A stretch of DNA of 64,000 nucleotides from positions 2,756,001 to 2,820,000 of the forward strand of contig NZ_CP043930.1 in NCBI RefSeq assembly GCF_009720525.1. The letters run 5' to 3'. Below are positions 19,529 to 30,200 of this stretch, in pieces. The stretch's first letter is position 1. Every line of letters begins with the position of its first letter. The translations under genes were made by a program, and so were the position numbers. This DNA comes from Gimesia benthica (GTDB lineage Bacteria; Planctomycetota; Planctomycetia; Planctomycetales; Planctomycetaceae). The notes below the pieces were generated by a model that saw only the letters and a program-made list of their open reading frames with translations, made no database searches and had not been told where the DNA came from.

Positions 19529-22500
19529 TCAGTTTTCCAGTGACAACAGATAAGCGATCAGATCAGCCATCTCCTGTGTCTGAATCTTTTTCTCAAAGCC
19601 TTCAGGCATCAGTGACTTGCCAGAACTTTTGATCTCGTCGATATTCTCTCGCAGGATGGTGACCTTTTTATTCTCCGCCTTCTTGAGCGTAATGCTGGAG
19701 GGCGTTTCATTGACAATGATTCCCGTTTCAATCAGCCCCTCATCGGTGACGACTACAAATTCCAGGTAGTTGGGAGAGACCTCTTTATTGGGGTCGAGCA
19801 CATGCACCAGAATTTCGGAAGCAGTCCGGTTTTTAATGGTCGCCAGGTTCGGGCCGACTTCATATCCTTCCTGTCCCAGCCGGTGACAGGTCAGGCATTC
19901 ACGTTTAAAGATCCGCTTCCCAGCTGAGAGATCTGTCTTCGCTGACAACGCAGGCTGATAGGCGGCGATAATCTCCCGACGCGGCCCCAGCACTTCACCG
20001 GCAAATAACTGTTTTGCCTGCTTCTGAATTTCCGGATTCGTACTCTTCATCAGAATATCGCGCCGGACCTGCGGAATCTGGCTCAAGGAAACCGTGCGAT
20101 CCTCGAGTGCAGAGAACAGCTGCAGAATCCAGTCCTGCCTTCTGAGCAGACGGTCCACAATTTCTCTTCTGATCGCGGGAGTCAACGAAGGATATTTTTC
20201 CAGCAGCAGATCCGCCACTCGGGGATCGGCAAAACTGGTGAGTGCGACCACCACCGCCGACTGCAGCTCCTGTGTTTCGCGCGCATCCAGTAACGGCAGC
20301 AGGGCTGACTGTGCAGCAGCCAGATCGGTACAACTCAGCAGGTCGATAGATCCCAGCCGTCTGGCAGAGGTTTCCCGCCGGTAAGCTACGGTTTTCTTTG
20401 CCTGTGAGATCTGCGTGCGGATCAGGCGAGCGGCATCCGTATTCTCAGCGGTCGCGTACAGCAACAGTGATTTACCGCTGCGCTTCAGCCCCTCACCCAG
20501 TCCACGCAGGAGCTCAGTCTGCACCGCGGCCGTCTGCCGGGGTTTATCGGGATAATTATAGCGGGCTGCCAGTTCGAGGATTCGATTGACCTCTGCTGGC
20601 TGCTGACGAGTCCCGATCACATTGGCCAGTTGACTTAACAGGGGACGTGCCTGAGGGCTGGCTGCAAATTTGACATCCGAAAGCAGGCTGGCCAGGAAAT
20701 CCGCCGTCGATTCGGACAACGAACTGAGCACCGCCGTCCGGATCCAGGGATCACCGTAATCCTGGCGCACAATCGTGTAGAGTGCTTTCGCTGCTTCCGG
20801 TCCTGTCACTTCTCCCAGGGTAAAAGCCGTCTGGAACCGGACGCGGGAATCGTCGTCTTTCGCCAGCGCAATGACTTTCTTGTTCAACGCTGGACTCTGA
20901 TTCAATTCCGGCTCCGCCAGCCTGACCCCGGCCCGCCTGATTTCCGGTTCACTGTCGGACAGGGCCTGCAGCAGCAGTTCTTCATTCAGTGCCTTGAGTC
21001 CCTGCAGAGACCAGAGCGCGTGCAGTCGTGCCAGGGCAGACGGGCTCTGCTGGAAGAGTTGAATCAGCAGCGGGATCGCCCGGCGATCCTGACGTTCATA
21101 GATCAGTCGATGCGCGGTATCACGCCACCAGACATTCGGGTTTTCCAGTTCAGCAACCAGTCGATTGATATCAGCTTCACCCAAACGCGGCGGTTCCGGT
21201 TTCTGGAAGCCATCCGGATATTTCGCGGGCAGCATCCGATAGATGCGGCCCCGGTCACGTCCGCTGGTGAGATCCAGATGTGCCTTGATATCCTCGGGCA
21301 TCGACCAGGGATGCTCGATGTTCTCGCGATACATATCGAGCACGTGCAGCGTCCCATCGGGGGCGTTCAGAAAGTTGACTGGCCGGAACCAGTTATCGGT
21401 CGACGCCAGGAATTCCACCTTTTCATGGGCGCGATCTGCTTTAAATGTAACCCCGTCCGGTTCAATCCGATACCGCATCACGAGATTACCGGCCACTTCT
21501 CCGATAAAGGCGTTGTTGTAATACTCGGACGGATAAGCGGCACCTCGATAGAGTGTGACTCCCGACGAGGATGTCACAAAACCAGTGGCATATTTCGCAC
21601 TTTTGGGGGAACGCGAATTGGGATCGTTGGCGACGCGCTGCGCATTGATAATTCGCCAGGGTTCGGGAGGACTGGCTCGAAAGACGGCAATTGCATCGCC
21701 GGCATCCGCGACGTCATTGATGGCCGAAGTCACCGGCAGATAGCGATTTCGCTGCAGATACTTTGTTGGCAGAACGATGTGCATCAGCGGGTTGCGGATG
21801 TTACAGAGGAACCGGTTGCCCCAGTCGTCGAAAGTATTTCCGAAACGGGCGCCCCCTGAGATCACTTCGAACGTTTCTGTATCTGCATCGAAGCGGAAAT
21901 CACGACGTCCCATGTTGATCGGATCACTCTTGGGAGCCCCTACGACCTGGATGACTCCGCCGTTACTCCCCCCTGCACCATAGATCTGATGATCGAGGCC
22001 CCACTTGAGGTTATTCATTACAGCCTGCACGTTGTACTTGCGAAAGCCGGTGAAGACTTTCCGTTTGATATCGGCTTTATGATCGCCGTCTGTATCTTTG
22101 AAATACCAGATATCGGGAGTCGCTGAGACATAGACGCCCCCTTTCCAGAAAGCCAGTCCCGTGGGCCAGGAGAGCCCCTCAGCAAAGATCGTTGAACGAT
22201 CGAACTTGCCGTCCCCGTCGACATCTTCCAGCACCCGCACTTTGCCGATCGGTGCTGACTTCTGCTCAGCCCAGGCTTCATCTTTCGATTTATCCGTGTA
22301 GGGATAATCATTCATCTCGATCACATACGCGAGTCCGTTCTCGTCATACTGCATCGCTACCGGATCGGTGACTAAAGGTTCCGCCGCCAGCAGTTCCATG
22401 CGAAAGCCGTTCAGCAGGCGGAAGGTCTCTTCTGCTTTTTCCGGTGCGGTTGGTTCCAGGTGCGGCAGCTTTTCGGCCAGCGAATCTTGCGGCATCGGAC

Positions 22501-22600
22501 GATTCTCAGCGGAAGTGATGCGACCAGCGTTGATCGCTCCGATCGCAAGAATGGTTCCCACAGTGAGTAGCAGAGTCGGTTTGCAGAGAATAGAACGCAT
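19529..22600 (-). CDS. PVC-type heme-binding CxxCH dehydrogenase-like protein
   Basis: 1023 residues from ATG 22600, chosen because GAGAGG lies 7 nt upstream and the start opens directly into a signal peptide (MRSILCKPTLLLTVG). An ATG at 22648 is less likely. The N-terminal half is a beta-propeller of the membrane-bound dehydrogenase type seen in Pirellula/Verrucomicrobium proteins (VRVLEDVDGDGKFD, WPTGLAFWKGGVYVSA, KDTDGDHKADIKRKV). HEAT-like helical repeats cover about residues 470-830. The C-terminus is a cytochrome c-type domain with CLTCHRLGQEGYEVGPNLA, SGKSLMPEGFEKK as the likely axial Met region, and AYLLSLEN at the end. It is predicted to be exported and heme-carrying. Its substrate, perhaps a sugar, is unknown. 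Confidence 0.9.
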   Translation of the reverse strand: MRSILCKPTLLLTVGTILAIGAINAGRITSAENRPMPQDSLAEKLPHLEPTAPEKAEETFRLLNGFRMELLAAEPLVTDPVAMQYDENGLAYVIEMNDYPYTDKSKDEAWAEQKSAPIGKVRVLEDVDGDGKFDRSTIFAEGLSWPTGLAFWKGGVYVSATPDIWYFKDTDGDHKADIKRKVFTGFRKYNVQAVMNNLKWGLDHQIYGAGGSNGGVIQVVGAPKSDPINMGRRDFRFDADTETFEVISGGARFGNTFDDWGNRFLCNIRNPLMHIVLPTKYLQRNRYLPVTSAINDVADAGDAIAVFRASPPEPWRIINAQRVANDPNSRSPKSAKYATGFVTSSSGVTLYRGAAYPSEYYNNAFIGEVAGNLVMRYRIEPDGVTFKADRAHEKVEFLASTDNWFRPVNFLNAPDGTLHVLDMYRENIEHPWSMPEDIKAHLDLTSGRDRGRIYRMLPAKYPDGFQKPEPPRLGEADINRLVAELENPNVWWRDTAHRLIYERQDRRAIPLLIQLFQQSPSALARLHALWSLQGLKALNEELLLQALSDSEPEIRRAGVRLAEPELNQSPALNKKVIALAKDDDSRVRFQTAFTLGEVTGPEAAKALYTIVRQDYGDPWIRTAVLSSLSESTADFLASLLSDVKFAASPQARPLLSQLANVIGTRQQPAEVNRILELAARYNYPDKPRQTAAVQTELLRGLGEGLKRSGKSLLLYATAENTDAARLIRTQISQAKKTVAYRRETSARRLGSIDLLSCTDLAAAQSALLPLLDARETQELQSAVVVALTSFADPRVADLLLEKYPSLTPAIRREIVDRLLRRQDWILQLFSALEDRTVSLSQIPQVRRDILMKSTNPEIQKQAKQLFAGEVLGPRREIIAAYQPALSAKTDLSAGKRIFKRECLTCHRLGQEGYEVGPNLATIKNRTASEILVHVLDPNKEVSPNYLEFVVVTDEGLIETGIIVNETPSSITLKKAENKKVTILRENIDEIKSSGKSLMPEGFEKKIQTQEMADLIAYLLSLEN

Positions 22601-22737
22601 CAGAAACCTCTCAACAGCTAAAGTGACATCCTGCAGTGCACAGAACATTAAGAAGGAAGGTTAATAAATTGTAGGCGCAGGTCCTGCCTGATTACAAGCG
22701 AGCTCCTCTGGGACCCCGACTTTTGAGAACCGCGCAT

Positions 22738-22772
22738 AAAAAAACTCTCTCCGCCGACAGCGAAGAGAGTTG
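22738..22772 (-). terminator. Rho-independent terminator after the thioredoxin-like gene
   Basis: An 8-bp stem (22744-22751 with 22765-22772) with a T-run on the - strand at 22738-22745. It lies just past the - strand stop at 22796 and should end the coaD/thioredoxin-like transcript. Confidence 0.75.
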
Positions 22773-22795
22773 AGTTCGTGTAGCTGATACTGCGC

Positions 22796-23389
22796 TTAAA
22801 CAGCAGGCTGTCCGGTGAAGTATTCCGGTTCCATGCCTTCTTTCCATTTAATGTTGCAACCGATGCTGGGCTTCTGATTTTCGGTAACCGGATCCCCGGC
22901 GATCACGGCATCACAGGCTGCTTTGAGGTCGGCACCAGTCACGGGTTTGTCATTCCCGGGACGGCTGTCGTCGAACTGGCCACGATAGACGAGTTTCTGT
23001 TCCTGATCGAACAGGAAGAAGTCGGGAGTACAGGCTGCTTTGTAGGCCTTGGCAACTTCCTGAGTCCCATCGTAGAGATAAGGGAAGTTGTAGCCTGCGG
23101 ATTTTGCTTCTTCGACCATCTTTTCCGGACTGTCGTCTGGGTGAGTGGCCACATCGTTGGCGCTGATGCCGACGACTGCCAGTCCTTTAGCCATGTATTC
23201 ATCGGCAAATGCAGCCAGTGCCTCACGAAGGTGAATCACGAAGGGGCAGTGATTGCACATGAAGATGACCAGCAGGCCTTTGGAATCTTTGAAATCGCTG
23301 AGCGATACGGTCTGTCCGTCGACATTCTTCAGCGAGAAGTCGGGGGCCTGCGTTCCGAGGGGCAACATTGTTGAGGCAGTTTTCACCAT
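22796..23389 (-). CDS. Redoxin/AhpC-TSA-type thioredoxin-like protein
   Basis: 197 residues with no signal peptide. Thioredoxin fold: APDFSLKNVDGQTVSLSDF, then LLVIFMCNHCPFVIHL, where CNHC (about residues 45-48) is the CxxC-type redox centre, then GLAVVGISANDVATHPDD and a cis-Pro-like ACTPDFFLFD. Proteins of this type are common as soluble thiol oxidoreductases. Specific partners are unknown. ATG 23389 has AGGAG upstream. It follows coaD by 39 bp on the same strand, so the two may be co-transcribed, although I see no functional link. The shared transcript ends at the hairpin 22738-22772. Confidence 0.85.
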   Translation of the reverse strand: MVKTASTMLPLGTQAPDFSLKNVDGQTVSLSDFKDSKGLLVIFMCNHCPFVIHLREALAAFADEYMAKGLAVVGISANDVATHPDDSPEKMVEEAKSAGYNFPYLYDGTQEVAKAYKAACTPDFFLFDQEQKLVYRGQFDDSRPGNDKPVTGADLKAACDAVIAGDPVTENQKPSIGCNIKWKEGMEPEYFTGQPAV

Positions 23390-23428
23390 GGTATGTTCTC
23401 CTTTCTCAATCGATCAGGAAGTATTACG

Positions 23429-23959
23429 CTATTCCTGAGCAGAAGTTTTTGATGCAAATTTTTCGATCAGGGGGGCAACCACCTGACGGGGTACGAAGTC
23501 CCTGAGTTTTTCTTCAGCCACATCACCACCCAGCTGCGCGATCTGTTTGATCAGCGAACTGGAGATGTGCGTGTATTTTTCACTGGCCATCAGGAAGACC
23601 GTTTCGATATCACCTGCCAGCGTGCGGTTAGCCAGCGACATCGTGAATTCTGCTTCCACATCGGTCAGTGTGCGCAACCCGCGAAGCATGACACCGCCGC
23701 CACACTCTTTTACGAAGTTGACAGCCAGCCCCTGGAAGCATTTGACTTCCACATTCGGAAAATTCTGGACGAGCAGTTCCAGCAGTTGTTGTCGTTCCTC
23801 GGGGGAAAACAGCGGACGTTTATCGGGGTTGATCCCGATGCCCACGGTGATCTTGTCGTAAATCACGGCGCCCCGTTCCACAATATCCAGATGACCCAGG
23901 GTTGGTGGATCAAAACTGCCGACATAAACAGCATGATGTGGATTGAGCGAACCTGTCAC
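23429..23959 (-). CDS. coaD: Phosphopantetheine adenylyltransferase
   Basis: 176 residues, close to the usual 160 for CoaD. It makes dephospho-CoA from ATP and 4'-phosphopantetheine, the penultimate step of CoA synthesis in the cytoplasm. The nucleotidyltransferase motif YVGSFDPPTLGHLDIVERG contains the (T/H)xGH signature (T20-H23). The later motifs are PLFSPEERQQLL, RGLRTLTDVEAEF and SSSLIKQIA. The start is GTG 23959, preceded by GAGGAAAGG. A small N-terminal extension (MTGSLNPHH) precedes the fold. The match is strong throughout. Confidence 0.95.
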   Translation of the reverse strand: MTGSLNPHHAVYVGSFDPPTLGHLDIVERGAVIYDKITVGIGINPDKRPLFSPEERQQLLELLVQNFPNVEVKCFQGLAVNFVKECGGGVMLRGLRTLTDVEAEFTMSLANRTLAGDIETVFLMASEKYTHISSSLIKQIAQLGGDVAEEKLRDFVPRQVVAPLIEKFASKTSAQE

Positions 23960-24234
23960 GACACTGCCTTTCCTCTCCGGGGGTGATCAATAACTCCTTT
24001 CATTGTAGCTGGATTCGCAATTGATCCAAACGGACAGCCTCCACTTTCTCTGATGAATCAACAGATTTGAATTCCAACCGCGGTCTGAATTGAAAATCAA
24101 CTCGACACCTAGTGTAATAGGATCTGTACTTTCAAGTTCAGGCAAACCGGGAAAGCCGGGTTGCCTCTGCCATAGAATCTTCCCTGAACTGCCAGAGAGC
24201 ATTTACAGAGATCATTTACCAGGAGTCTCCTGCC

Positions 24235-25566
24235 ATGCGATTGTTACCTCGCCCCTCAACTGTCTCGCTGTCCGTCTGGGCCGGCGTAATGCTGTGTCTC
24301 ATCAATCCGCTGACCGCTGCACCTCAGACGCTGCAGGAAGTTTCTGAATTATTACAGGCTCCCGTCAGTCAGGCTAATCAGAAACAGGTGCTGGAATTTT
24401 TCAAAAAGAAATACCAGAAAGAAAAGGATCTCACCAAAGGGGACCAGAAGTATCTGATTCAGAAGACCGACGATGGTGGCGGTTACGCCGGCTGGTTCTT
24501 CAAAGCACAGCCGGGTGACCAGGTCGTTATTTTCGCTGAAAAGGGCCGCTCATGGCCCATGATCGAGCTGGGAAATACCGGTTACTTTGCCCGGGTAGAA
24601 CGTTTCCCGAACTTCTCCTCAGTTCATTATCGTTATGACGTTAACGGAGACCGTTTACCGGCCGGCAAAAACAGTCGCTTCGGGTTCGAAAGCTATGAAT
24701 GGAAACCCGAAAGCGTGAAACAGCCTGGTGTACCCGAGGGTACGCTCACCAAGATGCCCGCCTTTGAAAGCCAGAAGCATTATCCCGGCACCGTCCGTGA
24801 CTGGTGGGTCTATGTGCCAGCTCAATACAAAGACTCACAGACTCCTGCCAAGCTGATCGTCTTCGCAGATGGCGGCGGTTACTGTCACAATGAAGGAAAC
24901 GCGACCATCGTGCTGGACAACCTGATCCACGCGAAAAAAATTCCGGTGACCATCGCCGTCTTCATCAATCCGGGCGTCTTCCCTGCCGGCACGAAAGGGA
25001 AGCAGGAAGTCCGCAACCGCAGCAACGAATACGATACCTGCACCGCGCAGTATGCCACATTCCTCGATGAAGAAATGCTGCCTGTCGTTCGCAAAGAATA
25101 CCGGATCTCGGACAAGCCGGAAGATCATATTTTCTGTGGTGCCTCTTCCGGAGGAAGCTGTGCCTTCACGGCCGCCTGGCATCGTAATGACCTGTTCGGC
25201 AAAGTGATCTCATTTGTGGGTAGTTTCTGTGACTTCCGCGGAATCGACGATTACCCGTCCCGCGAAAAAAACACGCTGCCTCTCGACCAGTTTGGTCCCT
25301 GGAAAACCGCCCACGACTACCCGGGGCTGATCCGTAAACAGTATCCTCAAAAGAAGATCAAAGTCTTTCTGCAGGACGGAGATAACGACCTGGACAACAA
25401 GCTGGGCAACTGGTTTTTGAACAATGAACGGATGGCAGCCGCGTTGGCTTACAGTGGCTACGAATACTGGTTCGTTGAAGGACATGGCATGCACAGCAGT
25501 CGGCACGGAAAAGCGGTTCTGCCGGAAGCACTGGTCTGGATCTGGCAGTCCGATTCAGAGAAATAA
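24235..25566 (+). CDS. Secreted esterase, enterochelin esterase/EstD-like alpha/beta hydrolase
   Basis: 443 residues with a signal peptide (MRLLPRPSTVSLSVWAGV...LTAA). ATG 24235 has AGGAG about 8 nt upstream. An N-terminal beta domain (about 50-170) precedes an alpha/beta hydrolase of the Fes/esterase D-like type. The nucleophile elbow is CGASSGGSCAF (Ser about 301). The oxyanion region is FADGGGYCH. A candidate acid is in QDGDNDLDN and the likely base is the His in EGHGMHSSRHG. Family members cut ester bonds in siderophores or plant polymers, and which applies here cannot be said. The gene is alone, with the coaD promoter region behind it. Confidence 0.82.
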   Translation: MRLLPRPSTVSLSVWAGVMLCLINPLTAAPQTLQEVSELLQAPVSQANQKQVLEFFKKKYQKEKDLTKGDQKYLIQKTDDGGGYAGWFFKAQPGDQVVIFAEKGRSWPMIELGNTGYFARVERFPNFSSVHYRYDVNGDRLPAGKNSRFGFESYEWKPESVKQPGVPEGTLTKMPAFESQKHYPGTVRDWWVYVPAQYKDSQTPAKLIVFADGGGYCHNEGNATIVLDNLIHAKKIPVTIAVFINPGVFPAGTKGKQEVRNRSNEYDTCTAQYATFLDEEMLPVVRKEYRISDKPEDHIFCGASSGGSCAFTAAWHRNDLFGKVISFVGSFCDFRGIDDYPSREKNTLPLDQFGPWKTAHDYPGLIRKQYPQKKIKVFLQDGDNDLDNKLGNWFLNNERMAAALAYSGYEYWFVEGHGMHSSRHGKAVLPEALVWIWQSDSEK

Positions 25567-25951
25567 CGAGCAGGGTTTCGAGCGAGTTATTTCCCTCGAA
25601 TCGTACCATTCGTTCACAATTTTATTTGACGAACGAGAGACAGCTCGATAAATTTACTTCATTAAATATTCAGTGGGGGATCCTCCGGTTGCGGGCTTCA
25701 GCGACAGGACCCTGGAGCCAGCGCCTGTTCCGTCTCCCCTGAATTTCAGGAAGTATTCAATTAAGATTTACGCTGACAGAAATGAGCTTAGCGTTCTACC
25801 CGGTGTGGAACAGTGTCTGCTGACTGAAGTTTCCAGAGATTGCTGCCTCAGAGTTACCTGCCTTGAACGTCATCACAGCCTGGATTGTGCACTGGCTGGA
25901 ACACAAGTGATTGTCTGTTAGTACTTTTACTGATTTCAAGGAGGATCGCTT
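25567..25951. other. Intergenic stretch upstream of the BON-like gene
   Basis: 385 bp. I see no convincing gene or structured RNA. A GC-rich segment around 25674-25740 could pair locally. The strong AAGGAGG at about 25938 belongs to the next gene. A promoter for that gene should be within the last 150 bp, but I could not point to a clear pair. Confidence 0.35.
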
Positions 25952-26185
25952 ATGACCGTCGAAACCTACTCTCAAAAAGCCAAGAAGCTGTCAGAAAAGA
26001 TTGAACAGACCATTGCCCTGAGAACCGGCAGTCAGGTTCAGTCGCTGAAAGTGGATATTCTGGGAGAGATCGTCGTGCTTTCGGGACGCACTGATTCCTT
26101 TTACCACAAACAGCTGGCAACCCACGCCGCACTGAGTGAAATCGATCAGTACGCCCTCACCAACAACATTCGCGTTGAATCCTGA
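25952..26185 (+). CDS. Small BON-domain-like protein
   Basis: 77 residues with no signal peptide. The pattern is a helix (YSQKAKKLSEKIEQTIA), then the strand VDILGEIVVLSGRTDSFYHKQ, then the helix LATHAALSEIDQYALTNNIRVES. This matches a single BON (bacterial OsmY and nodulation) fold, in which a GxVxLxG turn is diagnostic; here it is GEIVVLSG. BON domains are thought to bind phospholipid or other hydrophobic surfaces. A near-perfect AAGGAGG lies 7-8 nt before ATG 25952, unlike the weaker sites of most neighbours, which suggests high translation. The gene is isolated. Confidence 0.75.
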   Translation: MTVETYSQKAKKLSEKIEQTIALRTGSQVQSLKVDILGEIVVLSGRTDSFYHKQLATHAALSEIDQYALTNNIRVES

Positions 26186-26308
26186 TCGAGGTCTGCTTTC
26201 CTGCAGGATTCAGGGAAGGTCTCACACCGTAATGGAATCTGAGCCAGCGACAGGATCAGGATGATCTCTCGCGGCTGATTCCCCGACTATCAACCGACTC
26301 GAAACCGT

Positions 26309-27037
26309 TCAGCCCTCTGACTGCTCACCGGCTGAGGTGGACTCGGTGCCCTCTTTGTTTCGGCTGCCGAACTGAAACTTCTTCTCTTCCCCCCGCATGA
26401 TCCGTCCCAGGTTGCTGCGATGACGGATAATAATCAACAGGGGAACCGCGATACTGAATGCGGTCAGACTCCATTTTTCCCGCGTGAAGGCTGCACTTCC
26501 CAGTTGCACGAACTGGGCGATGCCAAACGCGAGTGCCGCCACAATCGAACTGAGCGCCACGATCCGCGAGACAAAAAATGTCAGCGCAAATGCCCCGACA
26601 GCCGCCAGGGTTGACCAGGGTCCTAGTACCAGAATCACACCCAGACTGGTCGCAACTCCTTTGCCTCCGCGAAAGCCAAGCCAGACCGGAAACATGTGCC
26701 CGACGATCGTGGCGATGCCACTCAAAACGCGGGCATGATCGAAGTCGGGGGAATCCGGGCTGACAAACAGCGCGGGGATAAACAGGACCGGCAGCAGTCC
26801 CTTCAGTGCATCGAGCACCAGTACCACAATGCCCCATTTGGCGCCCAACGTGCGGGCCACGTTTGTCGCACCGATGTTTCCACTGCCGACCTTACGGATA
26901 TCGGTTCCGGCAACCAGCCTGGCTGTCACCAGGCCAAAAGGAATGGAACCGGCCAGATAGGAGAGGACCGCGACAAAAAACCAGAAATAATCTGTAAACA
27001 TCAGCAGGGGCGATTCGTATAATAAAGTCAGAGGCAT
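26309..27037 (-). CDS. plsY: Glycerol-3-phosphate acyltransferase PlsY
   Basis: 242 residues from ATG 27037. ATG 27001 (230 residues, beginning MFTDYFWFFV) is also possible, and neither has a clear ribosome site. It transfers acyl groups from acyl-phosphate to glycerol-3-phosphate, the first step of phospholipid synthesis, in the inner membrane. Diagnostic motifs are SGSIPFG-like (LAGSIPFGLVTARL), the glycine-rich KVGSGNIGATNVARTLG, FRGGKGVATSLGV and the C-terminal RHRSNLGRIMRGEE. About five membrane segments are visible. The highly charged C-tail (EEKKFQFGSRNKEG...) is a little longer than usual. It faces the AmmeMemoRadiSam fusion gene divergently across about 240 bp. Confidence 0.95.
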   Translation of the reverse strand: MPLTLLYESPLLMFTDYFWFFVAVLSYLAGSIPFGLVTARLVAGTDIRKVGSGNIGATNVARTLGAKWGIVVLVLDALKGLLPVLFIPALFVSPDSPDFDHARVLSGIATIVGHMFPVWLGFRGGKGVATSLGVILVLGPWSTLAAVGAFALTFFVSRIVALSSIVAALAFGIAQFVQLGSAAFTREKWSLTAFSIAVPLLIIIRHRSNLGRIMRGEEKKFQFGSRNKEGTESTSAGEQSEG

Positions 27038-27277
27038 GACAGGACGTTTTCTGTGCTCGTGATAATACCCGACAGCGGTAGATGAGCACAACGACAGGTC
27101 CTGACGCCAGTTACAAATAATCAACATCAGTACCCACCAGCCGGGGTCCAGCGATGATTCTATTCGCCTCCCCGGTTAAAAATCTGACAAACTGTTAGCC
27201 CTGTCCCCTTGAATGTATTATTCTGAACAGGACAGGGCTCCCTTCTTTGATACTCTGTTTCTCTCTCTCACAAAACC

Positions 27278-30200
27278 ATGACAGAAAAAGCACTCCCTAT
27301 TCTCTCGTCCGGCAATGCGTCTCCAGCGGATCGCGATCAGGGTCTGTATCCCGCGCGCTGGTGGCATCGTGAGGGAGAAAAAATCGTCTGTGATCTCTGT
27401 CCCCGTGCCTGCGCCCTGGGGGAAAATGATCGAGGATTCTGCTTCGTCCGCCAGAATCTGGGCGGCGAGATGGCACTGACCACCTTTGGTCGCAGTACCG
27501 GATTCTGTGTCGATCCGATCGAAAAGAAACCGCTGAACCATTTTTATCCCGGTTCAAGCGTCCTGTCTTTCGGAACCGCAGGCTGTAACCTGGGTTGTAA
27601 GTTCTGTCAGAACTGGGACATTTCCAAATCGCGGGAAATCGAACGTCTGAGCGCCCGGGCTTTCCCGGAAGAAATTGCCCATGTCGCCGCACAACTGGGC
27701 TGCCAGAGTGTCGCGTTTACCTACAACGACCCGATCATCTGGTCGGAATATGCGATCGAAACTTCCAAAGCCTGTCATGCCCAGGGCGTCAAAACCGTCG
27801 CCGTGACAGCAGGTTACATCACCGAGTCAGCCCGCGCGGATTTCTTTGAACACATCGACGCCGCCAATATCGACCTCAAAGCGTTTACCGAAGAATTTTA
27901 CTACCGCATCACGTTGTCTCATCTCCAACCTGTCCTGGATACCCTGGGCTGGTTAAAACGCGAAACGGATGTCTGGTTCGAAATTACCAACCTGGTGATT
28001 CCCCAGGCCAATGATGATGACGACGAATTCCAGCGGATGTGCGACTGGATCCTCAACGAAGTGGGAGACGAAGTCCCGCTGCATTTCTCTGCCTTCCATC
28101 CGGATTTCCGCATGCTGGACCGGGGTGGCACTCCCCCAGAAACTCTGATCCGGGCCCGTGAGATCGCACTCGCCGCCGGTTTGAAATATGTCTACACCGG
28201 AAACGTGAATGATGTCCGCCGACAGAGTACTTATTGTCCCTCTTGTGGCGAGACACTGATTGAACGCAACTGGTACCAGCTCGGAAAGTATGCCCTGAAT
28301 GGCAACCGCTGTCAGTATTGTAATACTCAGGTTGCCGGGCATTTTGATCAACGACCGGGCGACTGGGGTCAAAAGCGACTCCCCGTGGATATGCAGTCAT
28401 TTTTGAAACAGCATCCACTTCCTTCTTCTTCCAGCGAACAGCAGAAAGGTTCCACGTCGATGCAGAGCGATTCCACGACTGCCAGGATCGAACTTTCTCC
28501 CGAACATCATCAGAGACTGCTGCAGAAAGCGGCTGCGGTGGTAGTGGGAACAGCGACTCGCACCGTGCCGGCCGAGATCGCTTTGGAAGACCTGGAGAAC
28601 ATGGTCATCAACGGCGCATTTGTCAGCCTCAAACGACAAGGACAGCTCCGTTCCTGCTGTGGTAACTTCGGTCAGCCTCTTCCGCTAGGACAGGCGCTCC
28701 ATCAGGCAGCCATCCGCGCCGCGAAAGACGACCCGCGGTTTCCCCCCATCTCACCAAGTGAAATCGAACAACTGGACGTTGAAGTCTGGCTGCTCTCCGA
28801 TCTGGAACTGGTAGAAGAACAGGGCCTCGATCGTTTGAAAGCGGTTCAGGTCGGCCTGCATGGACTGCAGATTCGCGCCGATGGCCGCAGCGGATTATTA
28901 CTGCCCGGGGTGCCATTGGATCATGGCTGGAGTGAAGAGGAATTTCTGAACCAGACCTGCATCAAAGCGGGGCTCCCTCCGACCGCATGGAAAGATCCGG
29001 GAACCACCCTGCTCCGCTATCAGGGCGTTTCCTGTAAGGGCAAGCTGGTCGAGATGCTGGACACTCCGCTGGAGAAAGCGGCGCCTCAGATTCTGAGTCA
29101 CCGCGAGTTCGCTCAGTATCAGCAGTACATCCAGTCAACGATCGAAGCATTACGATTGGGACAGGTTCCTTCCTACTATTGCCCGCAAGTCTCGGATGCC
29201 AATATTCAGGGAGTGGCCCTGATTCTGATTCACGGCAGTTCTTCAGAAGAGCTGGTGCTCTCTAAATGGGCGTTGAAGCAGTCGTTCCCGATGCAGTCGA
29301 CCGTCTTCTCGATGTGCCAGCAGCTCGCACAGATCATTGCCCGACAGAATTTGAGGCCGGGTGAATTCCAGGTCAAACTGGTGCTGGCGACTGATCCCGC
29401 CCTGCATGGCCCGGTCGAAGGACTTAATCTGGAGAACTTCGATTCCCACAACCGCAGTCTGCTCGTGATGGAGGGTCAGAAAACGGGCTGGTTCTATCAG
29501 CGGGAAGAGTCCGCAGCCGAAATCATCGCACGGGCCCAGGAGTCAATGTCACTGATGCAGTTGGAAACTGCCCAGGTCGCCAGCATGGCCACACAATCAG
29601 CCCTGCCCCGGTTTGAGATCGTCAATCGCCCCCGGGCAGAACTGGGAACGGAAATCCGCCCCACGGGAGTTGCAGGCACGTTTTACCCTGCTGACCCCGA
29701 GAGCGTGGAAACGCAGTTGGACGAACTGTTTCGCGATGAAGCGGAACCTCAGTCGTGGGCTGCAGCCATGGTGCCTCATGCAGGCTGGAAGTACTCCGGC
29801 AAGATCGCTGCTGATGTTCTACAGCGAATCAAAGTGCCCTCCACGATCATCGTGATCGGTCCCAAGCACACACGGGAGGGTGTGGAATGGGCGGTGGCCC
29901 CTCACAAGGTCTGGCAACTGCCTAATGGAAACCTCGAAGCAGACGTCACTCTCGCACGCCGACTGGCTGAGGAGATCTCCGGGCTGGAACTCGATGCCGC
30001 CGCACACCGGAGTGAGCATGCCATCGAAGTCGAACTCCCCTTGATCAAACGTCTGGCCCCCGATTCCCACGTCGTCGGCATCGCCATCGGCGGAGGAAAC
30101 CTGCAGCAATGCGACGAATTCGCGGCGGGGCTGGCTCGGGTCATCGAACAACTGGACGAACCGCCTCTGTTGCTGATCTCCAGCGATATGAATCACTTCG

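Noticed and set aside
25673..25921. Possible 82-codon gene upstream of the BON-like gene
   Set aside because: No ribosome site, no recognisable domain, composition unlike coding sequence nearby.
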